Positions 45,864 through 55,295 are shown, counted from the stretch's first letter. The stretch: 55,537 nt of DNA from Bacillus badius NBRC 15713 (GCF_001591605.1 NZ_BCVF01000028.1:1-55537), one strand, 5' to 3'. The notes: generated from the sequence alone by a model not told the origin. Numbers and translations: made by a program.

Positions 45864-46526
45864 ATGGAAATTGAACGCATTAATGATAATACAGTGAAGT
45901 TTTACATTTCATACTTGGATATAGAGGAAAGAGGCTTTGACCGCGAAGAAATTTGGTATAATCGTGAGCGGAGTGAAGAGCTTTTTTGGGATATGATGGA
46001 AGAAATACACGATGAAGAAGACTTTACCGTTGATGGTCCGCTCTGGATTCAAGTTCAAGCTTTGGATAAAGGGCTGGAAATATTGGTGACTCAGGCGAAC
46101 TTAACGAAAGACGGTCAACGAATCGAACTGCCGCTGCCCGGAGATAAGTACCGGGATTTCCCAGTTGATGACCGCTTAGAGGAGCTGCTTGACGAACATT
46201 TTCAAGCTGATGAAGACGATGATGAGCCCAAAGAACCGATGCTGGAATTCATGCTTTCATTTAACGACTTTGAAGATCTTATACAGCTAAGCAAGCGTAC
46301 ATTTCTTGATGAACTGGCTACACAGCTGTATGCTTATAACGGCAAATATTATTTATTTGTGGAATTTCCAGAGGAAACAATGGATGAAGAAAAAGTAGAG
46401 AATACATTAAGCTTGCTGCTGGAATATACAGATGAGTCCGGCGTTACTATCCATCGCCTTCAGGAGTATGGAAAATGTGTGATGGAGAGCCATGTATTTG
46501 AAACTGTCCGTAAATATTTCAATTAA
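45864..46526 (+). CDS. mecA: Adaptor protein MecA
   Basis: This 220-residue adaptor (218 in B. subtilis) delivers ComK and other substrates to ClpC-ClpP and activates ClpC assembly. Its N-terminal substrate-binding domain (1-80: MEIERINDNTVKFYISYLDI and REEIWYNRERSEELFWDMM) is joined through an acidic linker (about 108-125, DEHFQADEDDDEPKEP) to the ClpC-binding C-terminal domain (FMLSFNDFEDLIQLSKR to the end). AGGGAGAGG precedes the ATG. It lies downstream of spx as in B. subtilis. Confidence 0.96.
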   Translation: MEIERINDNTVKFYISYLDIEERGFDREEIWYNRERSEELFWDMMEEIHDEEDFTVDGPLWIQVQALDKGLEILVTQANLTKDGQRIELPLPGDKYRDFPVDDRLEELLDEHFQADEDDDEPKEPMLEFMLSFNDFEDLIQLSKRTFLDELATQLYAYNGKYYLFVEFPEETMDEEKVENTLSLLLEYTDESGVTIHRLQEYGKCVMESHVFETVRKYFN

Positions 46527-46534
46527 TAAAGACT

Positions 46535-46568
46535 GCGCAGATTTCTGTTGAAATCCGCGCTTTTTTTT
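46535..46568 (+). terminator. Terminator of mecA
   Basis: GCGCAGATTTC pairs with GAAATCCGCGC around TGTT, followed by a run of eight T. Confidence 0.93.
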
Positions 46569-46711
46569 ATGGCATTAAGGCGATGAATCATTGGCGCCGG
46601 CTTATTTGCCGGCTTTCATACAGAAGTCAAAGAATATCCGTCTCTCTGCCGGAAAAAAGGGTATAATAGCAGGAAAGCAGTAACAGGGGCAGAAGAGGCA
46701 GGCGAGGAAGG

Positions 46712-48226
46712 ATGAAAAATACGATAAAAGCGGCTGGCTTTATTGCAGCTATAATTGTCGCCTATATTTTATGGGCAGATCACTATATGGGCGGGCTGCT
46801 CAAATATATGAGTGTGGCGTTAACCCTTTCAGTGATCGTTATCAGCTTTTTAATCTTCTTTGAAAACAGGCATCCGACACAAACCGTTACATGGCTTGTT
46901 GTATTAGGAGCTTTTCCGCTTTTTGGATTTATTTTTTATTTGCTGTTTGGGAGAAACTATCGGAAAGAGCGGATGTTTAAGAAAAAATATATTCTTGACC
47001 AGGAAACATATCAAAAATACAGTTTTGCCCACACAACGGAAGATTTAAGGCAGCACTTTCAAAAGTATGGAGAGCATAAGATTTATGCATTGGCTGAACG
47101 GCTTGGGAATACAGAGATTTCTTTTCATACAGAAACAGAGCTGCTGACTAATGGCGAAGAAACCTATGAGTCCATCTTGGATGAGTTGCGAAAAGCGAGG
47201 CATCATATTCATTTAGAATACTACATTGTGCGGGCAGACGGCATTGGCCATGAAATTAAAGAGATACTTATTGCTAAAGCACAGGACGGGGTGAAGGTGC
47301 GTTTTTTATACGACGCCGTTGGTTCTTGGATGTTGTCGAAGGGCTATATTCAAGAGCTGCGTAATGCCGGCATTGAAATGGTGGCATTTGGGCCAGTGAA
47401 AATCCCGCTTTTGAATAGCAAGTTTAATTTTCGCAATCACCGCAAAATTATTGTCATTGACGGAAAAGTAGGATTTGTCGGTGGTTTGAATATTGGAGAC
47501 GAGTATTTGGGGAAAGACCCCCAATTTGGTTTTTGGCGTGATACCCATTTATATGTGCGCGGGGAAGCGGTTCGGTCACTGCAGCTGATTTTCCTGCAGG
47601 ATTGGTATTATATGACCAACGACAGCTTTATTACACCGGGATATTTGACTCCGGAGCCAGAGAGGGAAGTGCGGCGGACGGGCGGCGTTCAAATGATTGC
47701 CGGCGGCCCGGACAATGAGTGGAGTGTGATCAAAAATATTTTCTTTTCAATGATTACATCGGCCCAGAAATTTGTTTGGATTGCTACCCCTTATTTTATT
47801 CCCGATGAGGACATCTTTTCGGCCTTGAAGATCGCCGCTTTAAGCGGAGTAGATGTGCGCTTGCTTGTTCCGAAGCGTCCGGATAAACGAATTGTTTTCC
47901 ACGCTTCCCGGTCGTATTTTCCGGAGCTTCTGGAAGCAGGAGCGCGGATTTTTGAATATAAGGAAGGTTTTATGCACAGTAAGTTCATCATCGTAGATGG
48001 GGAAATAGCTTCTATAGGCACTTCTAACATGGATATGAGAAGCTTCCACCTCAATTTTGAGGTGAATGCTTTCTTATATCATACTCACAGCATTGAGTCG
48101 CTCGTGAGGGAGTATATTAACGACATCCACGCTTCTGATGAAATTAATCTGGAGGACTTTAACGGCCGCCATCTTGGTTACCGCCTCATTGAGTCGACGT
48201 CAAGGCTGCTGTCACCGCTATTATAA
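46712..48226 (+). CDS. cls: Cardiolipin synthase
   Basis: This 504-residue membrane enzyme joins two phosphatidylglycerols to cardiolipin. Two N-terminal helices (about 6-24 and 33-50, with a third at 60-80) anchor a catalytic domain with two HKD motifs: H243-R-K-I-I-V-I-D250, and MHSKFIIVDG followed by IGTSNMDMRS. Length and layout are those of bacterial ClsA. The GAGGAAG site precedes the ATG. It stands between mecA and the exporter operon, where B. subtilis has other genes, so the gene order is local to this lineage. Confidence 0.95.
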   Translation: MKNTIKAAGFIAAIIVAYILWADHYMGGLLKYMSVALTLSVIVISFLIFFENRHPTQTVTWLVVLGAFPLFGFIFYLLFGRNYRKERMFKKKYILDQETYQKYSFAHTTEDLRQHFQKYGEHKIYALAERLGNTEISFHTETELLTNGEETYESILDELRKARHHIHLEYYIVRADGIGHEIKEILIAKAQDGVKVRFLYDAVGSWMLSKGYIQELRNAGIEMVAFGPVKIPLLNSKFNFRNHRKIIVIDGKVGFVGGLNIGDEYLGKDPQFGFWRDTHLYVRGEAVRSLQLIFLQDWYYMTNDSFITPGYLTPEPEREVRRTGGVQMIAGGPDNEWSVIKNIFFSMITSAQKFVWIATPYFIPDEDIFSALKIAALSGVDVRLLVPKRPDKRIVFHASRSYFPELLEAGARIFEYKEGFMHSKFIIVDGEIASIGTSNMDMRSFHLNFEVNAFLYHTHSIESLVREYINDIHASDEINLEDFNGRHLGYRLIESTSRLLSPLL

Positions 48227-48241
48227 AGAATCATACGAAGG

Positions 48242-48276
48242 AAATGACCCGGAGGCGGCGCTTTCGGGTCATTTTG
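48242..48276 (+). terminator. Terminator of cls
   Basis: AAATGACCCG pairs with CGGGTCATTT and TTGA follows; the T run is short. Confidence 0.75.
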
Positions 48277-48530
48277 AATGTCAGGCAGAAAAGGCTTGAA
48301 GGCTCTCCTTTCTTAAACAAATTGAAAGAGAACCAGCTGTAAAAGCGGACGGCCCAGTAATGAAAGGGTTAACAAAAATGACATATTCTTAAATTATTTG
48401 TAATAAATAGAAGTGTTTGTTAAAATCATGTCGAAGTAGGTTTTTTTATGGAAAAAGATGGTGATAGCAATTTTTTTAATATAGATAGAAAGAGGAATAG
48501 ACCGGGAAATTGAAAAGGGGAGATAACGAA
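48277..48530. other. Upstream region of the exporter operon
   Basis: This is AT-rich sequence with a possible sigma-A promoter (TTTGTA, 18 nt, TAAAAT around 48398-48427). I do not see the sigma-W-type TGAAAC/CGTA promoter that drives yknWXYZ in B. subtilis. Confidence 0.35.
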
Positions 48531-49742
48531 GTGAGTAAAAAGAAAAAATGGATTATTGCAATTTCAACTATTATCATACTAGGCTTGGGGATTGGCGGTT
48601 ATATATTCACAAAGTCCAAGTTTAATAGCGAAGAAGGCGCAGGAGAGATTTTCCCGACAAAGGTAAGCGATATGATGGGCGGAATGGAAGCTAGCGCCGG
48701 CGGTTTATTTGCCGGGGTAGTTGAGCCGAAGGAAACAGAGAAGATCTTTTTATCTTCAGAACGCGGCACTGTGAAAGAGGTATTTGTGAAAGAGGGAGAC
48801 GTGGTTAAAGCGAATGACCAATTGTTTTCTTATGAGAATGCCGAAGGGGAGATGGAGCTGAAACAAAAGGCGATCGACCTTGACATTGCCAATAGCAGCG
48901 TTAAGCAGAAGAAATCAGAAATTTGGTCGCTGGAAAAGCAAATCAAAAATGCGGCTGCTGAAGAAAAATCTGCGTTAAGAGAACAAGTGGCACAAGCAGA
49001 AACAGATTTAAAACTAGCTAAATTTGAAGTGGAAAAAGCAAATTTAGAGTACCAGGAAATGAAAAAGAAAGTAAACAATAATATTGTTAGAGCGAAAGTA
49101 AATGGCATTGTGCAAAAAGTTGATGAAGAACAAAAGCAATCAACGGGCGGAGAGAATCAAGGGGAGCAGCAGCCGTCAGGCCCCTTTATGCAAATTTATA
49201 ATACGGATGCCTATTTTGTAAAAGGAAATGTCAATGAGCTGATTAAAGATGAACTCCAAGTGGGACAAGAAGTAAATGTAGTCAGCCGAAAAAACCCGGA
49301 ACAAAAATGGCCGGGAAAAATTATTGAAATCGGCAAGCTGCCGGTAGATGAAGGCACTGATGAGATGGGCGGTATGGGAATGGACGAGATGGCAATGAAT
49401 CCGCAAGCATCCAACTATCCTTTCCAAGTCCAACTCACAGAGCATGAAGGGCTAGAATTTGGCTATCATGTATTCATTGAACTAAAAGGGGAAGAAGCTT
49501 CCCAGGAAGTGATGCTTCCAACGGATATGATTGTGATGGACGGAGAAAAGCCATTTGTATGGACGGTTGCAGATGAGAAAGTGAAGAAACAAGAAGTCGA
49601 GTTGGGCAAGGAAATGCCGGATATGATGATGACGGTCATTAAGAGCGGCCTAACTAAAGATGATTACGTTATATTCCCTGATGACACAGTAAAAGAAGGA
49701 AAGAAGGTAACTATTGATGATTCACTTGAAGAACATCAATAA
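48531..49742 (+). CDS. MacA/YknX-type periplasmic adaptor of an ABC exporter, methionine-rich
   Basis: This 403-residue adaptor (HlyD/RND membrane-fusion type) has an N-terminal membrane anchor (7-26), a split biotinyl-lipoyl domain (GTVKEVFVKEGDVVKANDQLF and NNNIVRAKVNGIVQKV) around a coiled coil (about 105-175), and a beta-barrel domain. Two methionine clusters stand out: D47-MMGGM (47-52) and the insert DEMGGMGMDEMAMNPQ near 278-293, which YknX of B. subtilis lacks to my recollection. The start is GTG 48531, seven bases after AAGGGGAG. The ATPase gene overlaps its end by 26 bases. Confidence 0.88.
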   Translation: MSKKKKWIIAISTIIILGLGIGGYIFTKSKFNSEEGAGEIFPTKVSDMMGGMEASAGGLFAGVVEPKETEKIFLSSERGTVKEVFVKEGDVVKANDQLFSYENAEGEMELKQKAIDLDIANSSVKQKKSEIWSLEKQIKNAAAEEKSALREQVAQAETDLKLAKFEVEKANLEYQEMKKKVNNNIVRAKVNGIVQKVDEEQKQSTGGENQGEQQPSGPFMQIYNTDAYFVKGNVNELIKDELQVGQEVNVVSRKNPEQKWPGKIIEIGKLPVDEGTDEMGGMGMDEMAMNPQASNYPFQVQLTEHEGLEFGYHVFIELKGEEASQEVMLPTDMIVMDGEKPFVWTVADEKVKKQEVELGKEMPDMMMTVIKSGLTKDDYVIFPDDTVKEGKKVTIDDSLEEHQ

Positions 49743-50406
49743 ATCATATTGGATTGGAAAAGAAGAAGTTCCAATCCTTCATAACATTAATTTGTCTATT
49801 GAAGAAGGCGAATACGTATCGATTATGGGACCTTCCGGATCAGGGAAATCGACGATTATGAATATCTTGGGCTGCCTGGATACACCTACATCAGGAGAAT
49901 ATATATTAGATGGAAACAGCGTGCTCTCGCGCAAAGAGAACGAGTTGTCCAAAATTCGAAATGAATATATCGGCTTTGTTTTCCAAAACTTCAACTTATT
50001 GCCGAGGTTAACGGCATTAGATAATGTGCAGTTGCCGCTAGTGTATGCCAAGGTCAATAAAAAAGAGCGAAAAGAACTGGCAATAGATGCACTGACCAAG
50101 GTAGGGCTGAAAGATCGCGTTAACTTTAAGCCAACGCAATTATCGGGCGGGCAAAAGCAGCGGGTAGCTATTGCCCGGGCACTTATCAATAAACCGAAAT
50201 TTATTTTAGCGGATGAGCCGACAGGGGCGCTCGATACTGCTTCAAGCGAGCAAGTGATGAATTTGTTTACAGAGTTGAATAAAGAAGGCGTAACCATTGT
50301 TTTAATTACCCATGAAGAGGAAATTGCACAATACGCCAAACGAAGCATCTTTCTGCGTGATGGGGCCATCATCAAGGATGAAAGGAGAGAGTTGCATGCT
50401 AGATAA
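49717..50406 (+). CDS. MacB/LolD-type ABC transporter ATPase (YknY-like)
   Basis: This 229-residue ATPase has Walker A GPSGSGKST, Q-loop FVFQNFNLLPRLTALDNV (the NLLP signature of the MacB/LolD group), ABC signature LSGGQKQRVAIARAL, Walker B FILADEPTGALD and H-loop VLITHEEEIA. It energises the FtsX-like permease encoded next. The start is ATG 49717, inside the end of the adaptor gene; an in-frame TTG directly before is less likely. It overlaps the permease gene by 11 bases, indicating coupled translation. Confidence 0.93.
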   Translation: MIHLKNINKSYWIGKEEVPILHNINLSIEEGEYVSIMGPSGSGKSTIMNILGCLDTPTSGEYILDGNSVLSRKENELSKIRNEYIGFVFQNFNLLPRLTALDNVQLPLVYAKVNKKERKELAIDALTKVGLKDRVNFKPTQLSGGQKQRVAIARALINKPKFILADEPTGALDTASSEQVMNLFTELNKEGVTIVLITHEEEIAQYAKRSIFLRDGAIIKDERRELHAR

Positions 50407-51643
50407 TTTAAAACTATCCTTTCAATCTATTTTTGCCCATAAAATGCGTTCCGTTTTAACAATGTTGGGGGTCATTATCGGGATCGCTTCCATTATTGCG
50501 ATTGTAGCGATGATTGAAGGCCAGAAAGAAAGCTTGAAATCAAGCCTTGTCGGAACAGGAAACAATTCGATCGCTATTATGTTTCAATCACCTGAAGCAG
50601 CCGCAATGGGCGGCAGCGATATGGTCATGATGGGCGGCGGTGAGGAAGATCCGCCTGACGTCATCCCAACAATTACTGATGAACAGCTTGAGGAAGCGAA
50701 AGTGCCGGACTTAGTCAAATCGATTGCTGTCTTCTATCAGAATTATACACAGGCCTATCATTTAAATAATTTGTCGGACTCCGAACTTTATGCGGTCGAT
50801 GACAAGTATTTTTCAATCTTTCCAATTAAGATGTTGGAAGGAAGAAAAATCGCGCCGGTTGAGCACAAGAATGGCAGTCAAGTCGCCATGATTAATGAAG
50901 CGACCAGGGACGCTTTGTTTCCTGAAGGAAGCGCGATTAATCAGGTCATTGAACTGAATAAAGTGCCTTTTCGCGTCGTAGGCGTATACGCAGATGAAAA
51001 AAGTGAAGAAGATAATATGTTTATGATGGATGCAGGAATGGGGAAAATCTATTTGCCGAAGTCAGCATGGCCTCATTTAGGAAGCTTCAATGATATCCCT
51101 CAAGTGCTCGTTCAGGCTTATCATTCGGACCAGCTGGAGGAAGCTGGACAAGTGGTTGCCGATTCCTTGAACAGCCAGCTGCCTGCGACGTCCACTTGGC
51201 AGTACAGCATTCCGGATTTGCAGCAAATCATGGAAGACATTAATGAGTTTAACCAAGCCTTTACACTGTTATTGGGGGGGATTGCAAGTATCTCCTTGCT
51301 TGTCGGAGGCATTGGTGTAATGAATATTATGCTCGTATCTGTGACGGAAAGAACGCGGGAAATTGGCATTAAAAAAGCCCTTGGAGCGAAGCGGTCTGTT
51401 ATTCTTTGGCAGTTTTTAACAGAGTCAGCCGTGCTTACCAGCATCGGCGGCATTATCGGTGTACTGGTGGGGTTAGGGGGCGCCAAGGCCATCTCCTACT
51501 TTGCACACCTGCCATTTGCTGCGCCGGTCCCTGCCATTATCGGATCTGTTGTTTTCTCCATGGCAGTCGGTATTATTTTCGGTTTAATTCCATCCATGAA
51601 AGCAGCGAAAATGAAGCCAATCGATGCCCTTCGATATGAATAA
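50396..51643 (+). CDS. MacB/FtsX-type ABC permease (YknZ-like)
   Basis: This 415-residue permease has one N-terminal helix (about 20-40: SVLTMLGVIIGIASIIAIVAM), a large extracellular MacB_PCD domain (about 45-280), and three C-terminal helices of the FtsX domain with the signature VSVTERTREIGIKKALGAKR. The extracellular domain holds methionine clusters (M71, M76, M78, M79 in AAMGGSDMVMMGGGEED; also DNMFMMDAGMGK near 203-215), echoing those of the adaptor. ATG 50396 follows AAAGGAGAG. It is the last gene of the operon. Confidence 0.92.
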   Translation: MLDNLKLSFQSIFAHKMRSVLTMLGVIIGIASIIAIVAMIEGQKESLKSSLVGTGNNSIAIMFQSPEAAAMGGSDMVMMGGGEEDPPDVIPTITDEQLEEAKVPDLVKSIAVFYQNYTQAYHLNNLSDSELYAVDDKYFSIFPIKMLEGRKIAPVEHKNGSQVAMINEATRDALFPEGSAINQVIELNKVPFRVVGVYADEKSEEDNMFMMDAGMGKIYLPKSAWPHLGSFNDIPQVLVQAYHSDQLEEAGQVVADSLNSQLPATSTWQYSIPDLQQIMEDINEFNQAFTLLLGGIASISLLVGGIGVMNIMLVSVTERTREIGIKKALGAKRSVILWQFLTESAVLTSIGGIIGVLVGLGGAKAISYFAHLPFAAPVPAIIGSVVFSMAVGIIFGLIPSMKAAKMKPIDALRYE

Positions 51644-51663
51644 TAAGATGGCTGAATTTGAGG

Positions 51664-51700
51664 CACCCCTTTCCCTATGCAGGGAAAGGGGTGTTTTTAA
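51664..51700 (+). terminator. Terminator of the exporter operon
   Basis: CACCCCTTTCCC pairs perfectly with GGGAAAGGGGTG and a T run follows. Confidence 0.93.
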
Positions 51701-51816
51701 TTCAGAAAAAAACAGCTTGCTGATTAAGCTTTATTTTCTTAGTGAATGGAGAGCGAGCCAGCAGGAAAGAGCGAAGAAGGAGCGAATAGATGTAAGTATG
51801 AAAGGAGTGGTTGCAG

Positions 51817-52962
51817 ATGCTTATTGCTATCGATCAATCTGGCGAGGTCATTAGTTTAGCCCAACAGCCCGATGAACAAATGCTTGGAAAAATTCGTGCT
51901 TCCATTTATTTTTGTCCTGCATGCCGCGAGCCGGTCATTTTAAAGGCAGGAGCTGTCAAAATACCTCATTTTGCCCACAAACAATCACACGCATGCAAGT
52001 CATTTTCAGAAGGAGAGTCCGCTCGCCATTTAAAAGGCAAGTCCGATTTATACCGATGGATTCGCTCCACTCATGAAGTGAAGCTGGAAGCTTATTTGCC
52101 GGAGATTGCCCAGCGTCCAGATTTACTTGTTGAAGAAAAAACAGCTATTGAATACCAATGCTCCGCTTTGCCAGCGGCCCTATTTTTGAAAAGAACAGAA
52201 GGCTACAGGCAGCAGCACGTTTTTCCCTTTTGGATTTATGGCGGGCCGCCAATTAAAAAACAAGGACCATTCTATGGCTTTTCTCTGTTTCACCGCCTCT
52301 TTTTTCATTACTCCCCGTCCTTCGGGTTTTGGCTCTTAGCCTATTGCCCTGATCAGGAATGCTTTACACTCTACTCACAGCTTACTCCGGTATATCCCTC
52401 TCTTTACGCAGCTGCTGTGCAAAACATCCCTCTCTGTTCTTTAGCTTATCCCCCAGCCTTTGATGCAGCTTCCCCTTTCCAGCCTTTTTCTTTGTCCGAC
52501 TGGTTTCTTAGGAGAGAACGATGGCTGCAGCAGCAAATATATTTCACCAAAGGGCTATCCGGCCCGTTTTTCCATACTGTTTACCAGTCGAAGAATCATC
52601 CTTCCTTGTTGCCTCTTTGTATTGGTTTGCCGGTTCGCTTTATGACTCTCATTAAAAGCCACCCGATAGAATGGCAGTTTTATTTATGGCACGATTTGCT
52701 GGCCTACCAGGAGAACGCAACGGCAGAGGAGGCAGCAGCAGTTATTAAGAAGAGGATCGAAAAAGGGGACGTGCAGCTTAACCAGCTACCGCTGTGCTTA
52801 TCACCGGAGCTCCCCGAGGTGATGGAAGAATATTTAGTGATTTGGCGAGCGGCTGGAGCGGTAAATAAAGAGCCGTGCCGGACAGTATGCGAACAAATGG
52901 AAAGAAAAACAGCGTTTATTCGAAATTTTGAAGAGTTCATCATTTCCCGGCTTATTTTTTGA
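51817..52962 (+). CDS. coiA: Competence protein CoiA
   Basis: This 381-residue protein promotes recombination of imported single-stranded DNA during transformation. Its N-terminal zinc-finger-like part (FCPACREPVILKAGAVKIPHFAHK) precedes a nuclease core (HLKGKSDLYRWI, AQRPDLLVEEKTAIEYQCS) resembling a PD-(D/E)xK site (D with E-x-Q), and a long divergent C-terminal region follows. ATG 51817 has AAAGGAG at nine bases; an in-frame TTG at 51811 is too close to that site. As in B. subtilis (yjbF), it stands before pepF. Confidence 0.92.
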   Translation: MLIAIDQSGEVISLAQQPDEQMLGKIRASIYFCPACREPVILKAGAVKIPHFAHKQSHACKSFSEGESARHLKGKSDLYRWIRSTHEVKLEAYLPEIAQRPDLLVEEKTAIEYQCSALPAALFLKRTEGYRQQHVFPFWIYGGPPIKKQGPFYGFSLFHRLFFHYSPSFGFWLLAYCPDQECFTLYSQLTPVYPSLYAAAVQNIPLCSLAYPPAFDAASPFQPFSLSDWFLRRERWLQQQIYFTKGLSGPFFHTVYQSKNHPSLLPLCIGLPVRFMTLIKSHPIEWQFYLWHDLLAYQENATAEEAAAVIKKRIEKGDVQLNQLPLCLSPELPEVMEEYLVIWRAAGAVNKEPCRTVCEQMERKTAFIRNFEEFIISRLIF

Positions 52963-53026
52963 GTTTTTCCGCATACAATAATATGATTAAGAGGAAGAGA
53001 AAATATGGAAACAGGAGGGATTTGGG

Positions 53027-54844
53027 ATGACAAATGAACAAGCAGTCAAGCAGCTTCCGGCAAGGGAGAGCGTGCCAGAACAATTGACGTGGCGCCTGGA
53101 GGATATTTTTGAAACGGACGAGCGCTGGAATGAGGAATTTGAACAAGTGAAAAAGCTGTCAGAACAAGCGAAAAGCTATCAGGGAAAGCTCGGCGAAAGC
53201 GCTGAAAGCCTTTATAATTTTTTCACTTATCAGGACGAGCTGCTTGAGCGTATGGGCAAACTGTATACATACTCTCATATGCGCTACGATCAAGACACGA
53301 CAAACTCTCATTATCAAGGAATGGATGATCGTGCGAAAAACCTCTATACGCAAATTGCGAGTGCGCTTTCTTATGCAGTGCCTGAAATTCTAGCGATTGA
53401 TGAAGAGCAGCTAAAGAAGTTCGTGGCAACCCATGAAGGGCTGGACGTATACCGCCATGCCATCGAAGAAATTAATTTGCAGCGTCCGCATGTGTTATCA
53501 GCGTCAGAGGAGAATTTGCTCGCCCAGGCGTCCGAAGTGACATCTGCCTCCAGCAACACCTTCAGCATGCTGAACAATGCAGATTTGGAATTCCCGGCCA
53601 TTAAAGATGAAGAAGGAAATGAGGTCCAAATTACGCATGGGCGTTATATTCAGTTTTTAGAGTCGGACGACCGCCGGGTACGGGAGGAAGCGTTTAAAGC
53701 AGTGTACAAAACGTACGGCAACTTTAAAAATACGTTTGCGAGCACGCTTAGCAGCCAAGTGAAAAAGGATAATTTCTATGCCCGTGTCCGCCATTACAAT
53801 AATGCCAGAGAAGCGGCTCTTGCAGGCAACAATATTCCGGAAGCGGTATATGATAACCTGGTGAAAACCGTCAATAACCACTTGCCTTTGCTTCACCGAT
53901 ACGTGGAGTTAAGAAAGAAAGTGCTCGGTGTTGACGAGCTTCATATGTACGATTTATATACACCGCTTGTCAAAGATGTAAAAATGAAAGTAACTTATGA
54001 TGAAGCGAAAGAGTATATGATTAAAGGGCTGGCTCCGATGGGAGAGGAATACATCGAGGTGTTAAAGACAGGCTTGGATAACCGCTGGGTCGATGTGGTT
54101 GAAAATAAAGGAAAACGCAGCGGTGCTTATTCTTCTGGCACTTATGGGACAAATCCGTATATCTTGATGAATTGGCAGGATAATGTCAATAACTTATTTA
54201 CACTGGCTCATGAGTTTGGACACAGCATGCACAGCTATTTCACGCGGGCATCTCAGCCTTATGTGTACGGCAATTATTCGATTTTCGTTGCAGAGGTGGC
54301 ATCCACGTGCAACGAAGCCTTGCTGAATGATTACTTGCTTAAAAATGTAGACGATGAAAAGAAACGCTTGTATATTCTAAACCATTATTTAGAAGGCTTC
54401 CGCGGCACTGTTTTCCGGCAGACGATGTTTGCTGAATTTGAACATCTGATTCATGTGAAGGCGCAAAATGGGGAAGCGCTGACTGCTGATGCGCTGACGA
54501 AGGAATATTATGAGCTGAACAAAAAATATTTTGGCAGCGGCATGGTGATTGATGAAGAAATTGGGCTTGAATGGGCACGCATTCCGCATTTCTATTACAA
54601 CTACTATGTATATCAATATGCGACCGGCTTTAGCGCAGCTACAGCGCTAAGCAAGCAGATTCTGGAAGAAGGGCAGCCGGCCGTCGACCGCTATATCAAA
54701 GAATTCCTGAAAGCGGGAAGTTCCGATTACCCGATCGAAGTGTTGAAAAAGGCTGGAGTTGATATGACGACTGCCCAGCCGATCGAGGAAGCTTGCAAGG
54801 TATTCGAGCAGAAATTAAATGAAATGGAGCAATTGCTGTCGTAA
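53027..54844 (+). CDS. pepF: Oligoendopeptidase F
   Basis: This 605-residue cytoplasmic M3B zinc peptidase cleaves short peptides. The zinc site H395-E-F-G-H399 lies in TLAHEFGHSMHSYF, with the third ligand in the following FVAEVASTCNEALL. The N-terminal lobe (RLEDIFETDERWNEEF) and the YHxTGFS-like pocket (FYYNYYVYQYATGFSAATAL) are intact, and the length is typical (about 600). ACAGGAGG precedes the ATG. In B. subtilis overproduced PepF affects competence and sporulation signalling through peptide degradation. A terminator follows at once. Confidence 0.96.
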   Translation: MTNEQAVKQLPARESVPEQLTWRLEDIFETDERWNEEFEQVKKLSEQAKSYQGKLGESAESLYNFFTYQDELLERMGKLYTYSHMRYDQDTTNSHYQGMDDRAKNLYTQIASALSYAVPEILAIDEEQLKKFVATHEGLDVYRHAIEEINLQRPHVLSASEENLLAQASEVTSASSNTFSMLNNADLEFPAIKDEEGNEVQITHGRYIQFLESDDRRVREEAFKAVYKTYGNFKNTFASTLSSQVKKDNFYARVRHYNNAREAALAGNNIPEAVYDNLVKTVNNHLPLLHRYVELRKKVLGVDELHMYDLYTPLVKDVKMKVTYDEAKEYMIKGLAPMGEEYIEVLKTGLDNRWVDVVENKGKRSGAYSSGTYGTNPYILMNWQDNVNNLFTLAHEFGHSMHSYFTRASQPYVYGNYSIFVAEVASTCNEALLNDYLLKNVDDEKKRLYILNHYLEGFRGTVFRQTMFAEFEHLIHVKAQNGEALTADALTKEYYELNKKYFGSGMVIDEEIGLEWARIPHFYYNYYVYQYATGFSAATALSKQILEEGQPAVDRYIKEFLKAGSSDYPIEVLKKAGVDMTTAQPIEEACKVFEQKLNEMEQLLS

Positions 54845-54849
54845 ATAAG

Positions 54850-54886
54850 AAAAAGAGCGCCTGGAAGCATGCGGGCGCTCTTTTTC
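54850..54886. terminator. Terminator shared by pepF and the convergent small gene
   Basis: AAAAGAGCGCC pairs with GGCGCTCTTTT and T/A runs lie on both sides. The stop codon of the minus-strand gene lies at its edge. Confidence 0.9.
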
Positions 54887-55052
54887 ATTTCCAACGTTTT
54901 TGCCGGTTGATCAGATAAACGGGAATGAATAAGACAAAAAATAAAGTGGGTGCTGTGACATACAATGGATATAAGTTCAGAAGACCGAGTAAATTAAACA
55001 GTAGGGCAATGCCTGCGAGTGAAAAGTAAGACCAGAGAAAAATCCATTTCAT
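54885..55052 (-). CDS. Small two-helix membrane protein, function unknown
   Basis: This 55-residue protein, MKWIFLWSYFSLAGIALLFN onward, has two hydrophobic helices (about 2-21 and 27-46) and a basic tail, NRQKRWK. GGAGG lies seven bases upstream of the ATG (complement of 55050-55052), which fixes this start; the longer frame crosses the ribosome site. I do not recognise a family. It is convergent with pepF, sharing its terminator. Confidence 0.65.
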   Translation of the reverse strand: MKWIFLWSYFSLAGIALLFNLLGLLNLYPLYVTAPTLFFVLFIPVYLINRQKRWK

Positions 55053-55143
55053 AAAGTAACCTCCTGCAGCAGGTACCATTATATGTTAGTTTACGCTTTC
55101 TATTCCATTGTTATGACAAATATGTGAAATCAGGCACAATCAC

Positions 55144-55173
55144 TTGTTTTTAAGGGAGGGGGCATGATAATAT
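55144..55173 (+). promoter_or_regulatory. Possible orphan promoter
   Basis: TTGTTT (55144-55149), an 18-nt spacer and TAATAT (55168-55173) lie about 85 bases before a strong terminator, with no coding gene between on this strand. Confidence 0.4.
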
Positions 55174-55179
55174 AAAAAT

Positions 55180-55295
55180 CGTGAAGTTGATCACATACAA
55201 ACATATACCCCTTTGTTTGACCGTGAAAAATTTCTCCCATCCCCTTTGTTCGTGAGGAAAGGCCTTGTAATGATACAAGGTCTTTTCTTTTTTTT
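55180..55295 (+). ncRNA. Candidate small RNA between an orphan promoter and a terminator
   Basis: Transcription from the promoter at 55144-55173 would give an RNA of about 115 nt ending at the hairpin 55258-55285. It has two copies of CCCCTTTGTT (55208-55217 and 55241-55250), the reverse of an SD-like AAAGGGG, which could pair with ribosome sites. No known RNA family is recognised, and the evidence is architectural only. Confidence 0.3.

Noticed and set aside
55130-55240. 36-codon minus-strand frame starting MGEIFHGQTKGYMF
   Set aside because: The AAAGGGG sequence directly abuts the ATG, which is too close for initiation. No promoter or family match is visible, and the stretch is better explained as a plus-strand non-coding unit.
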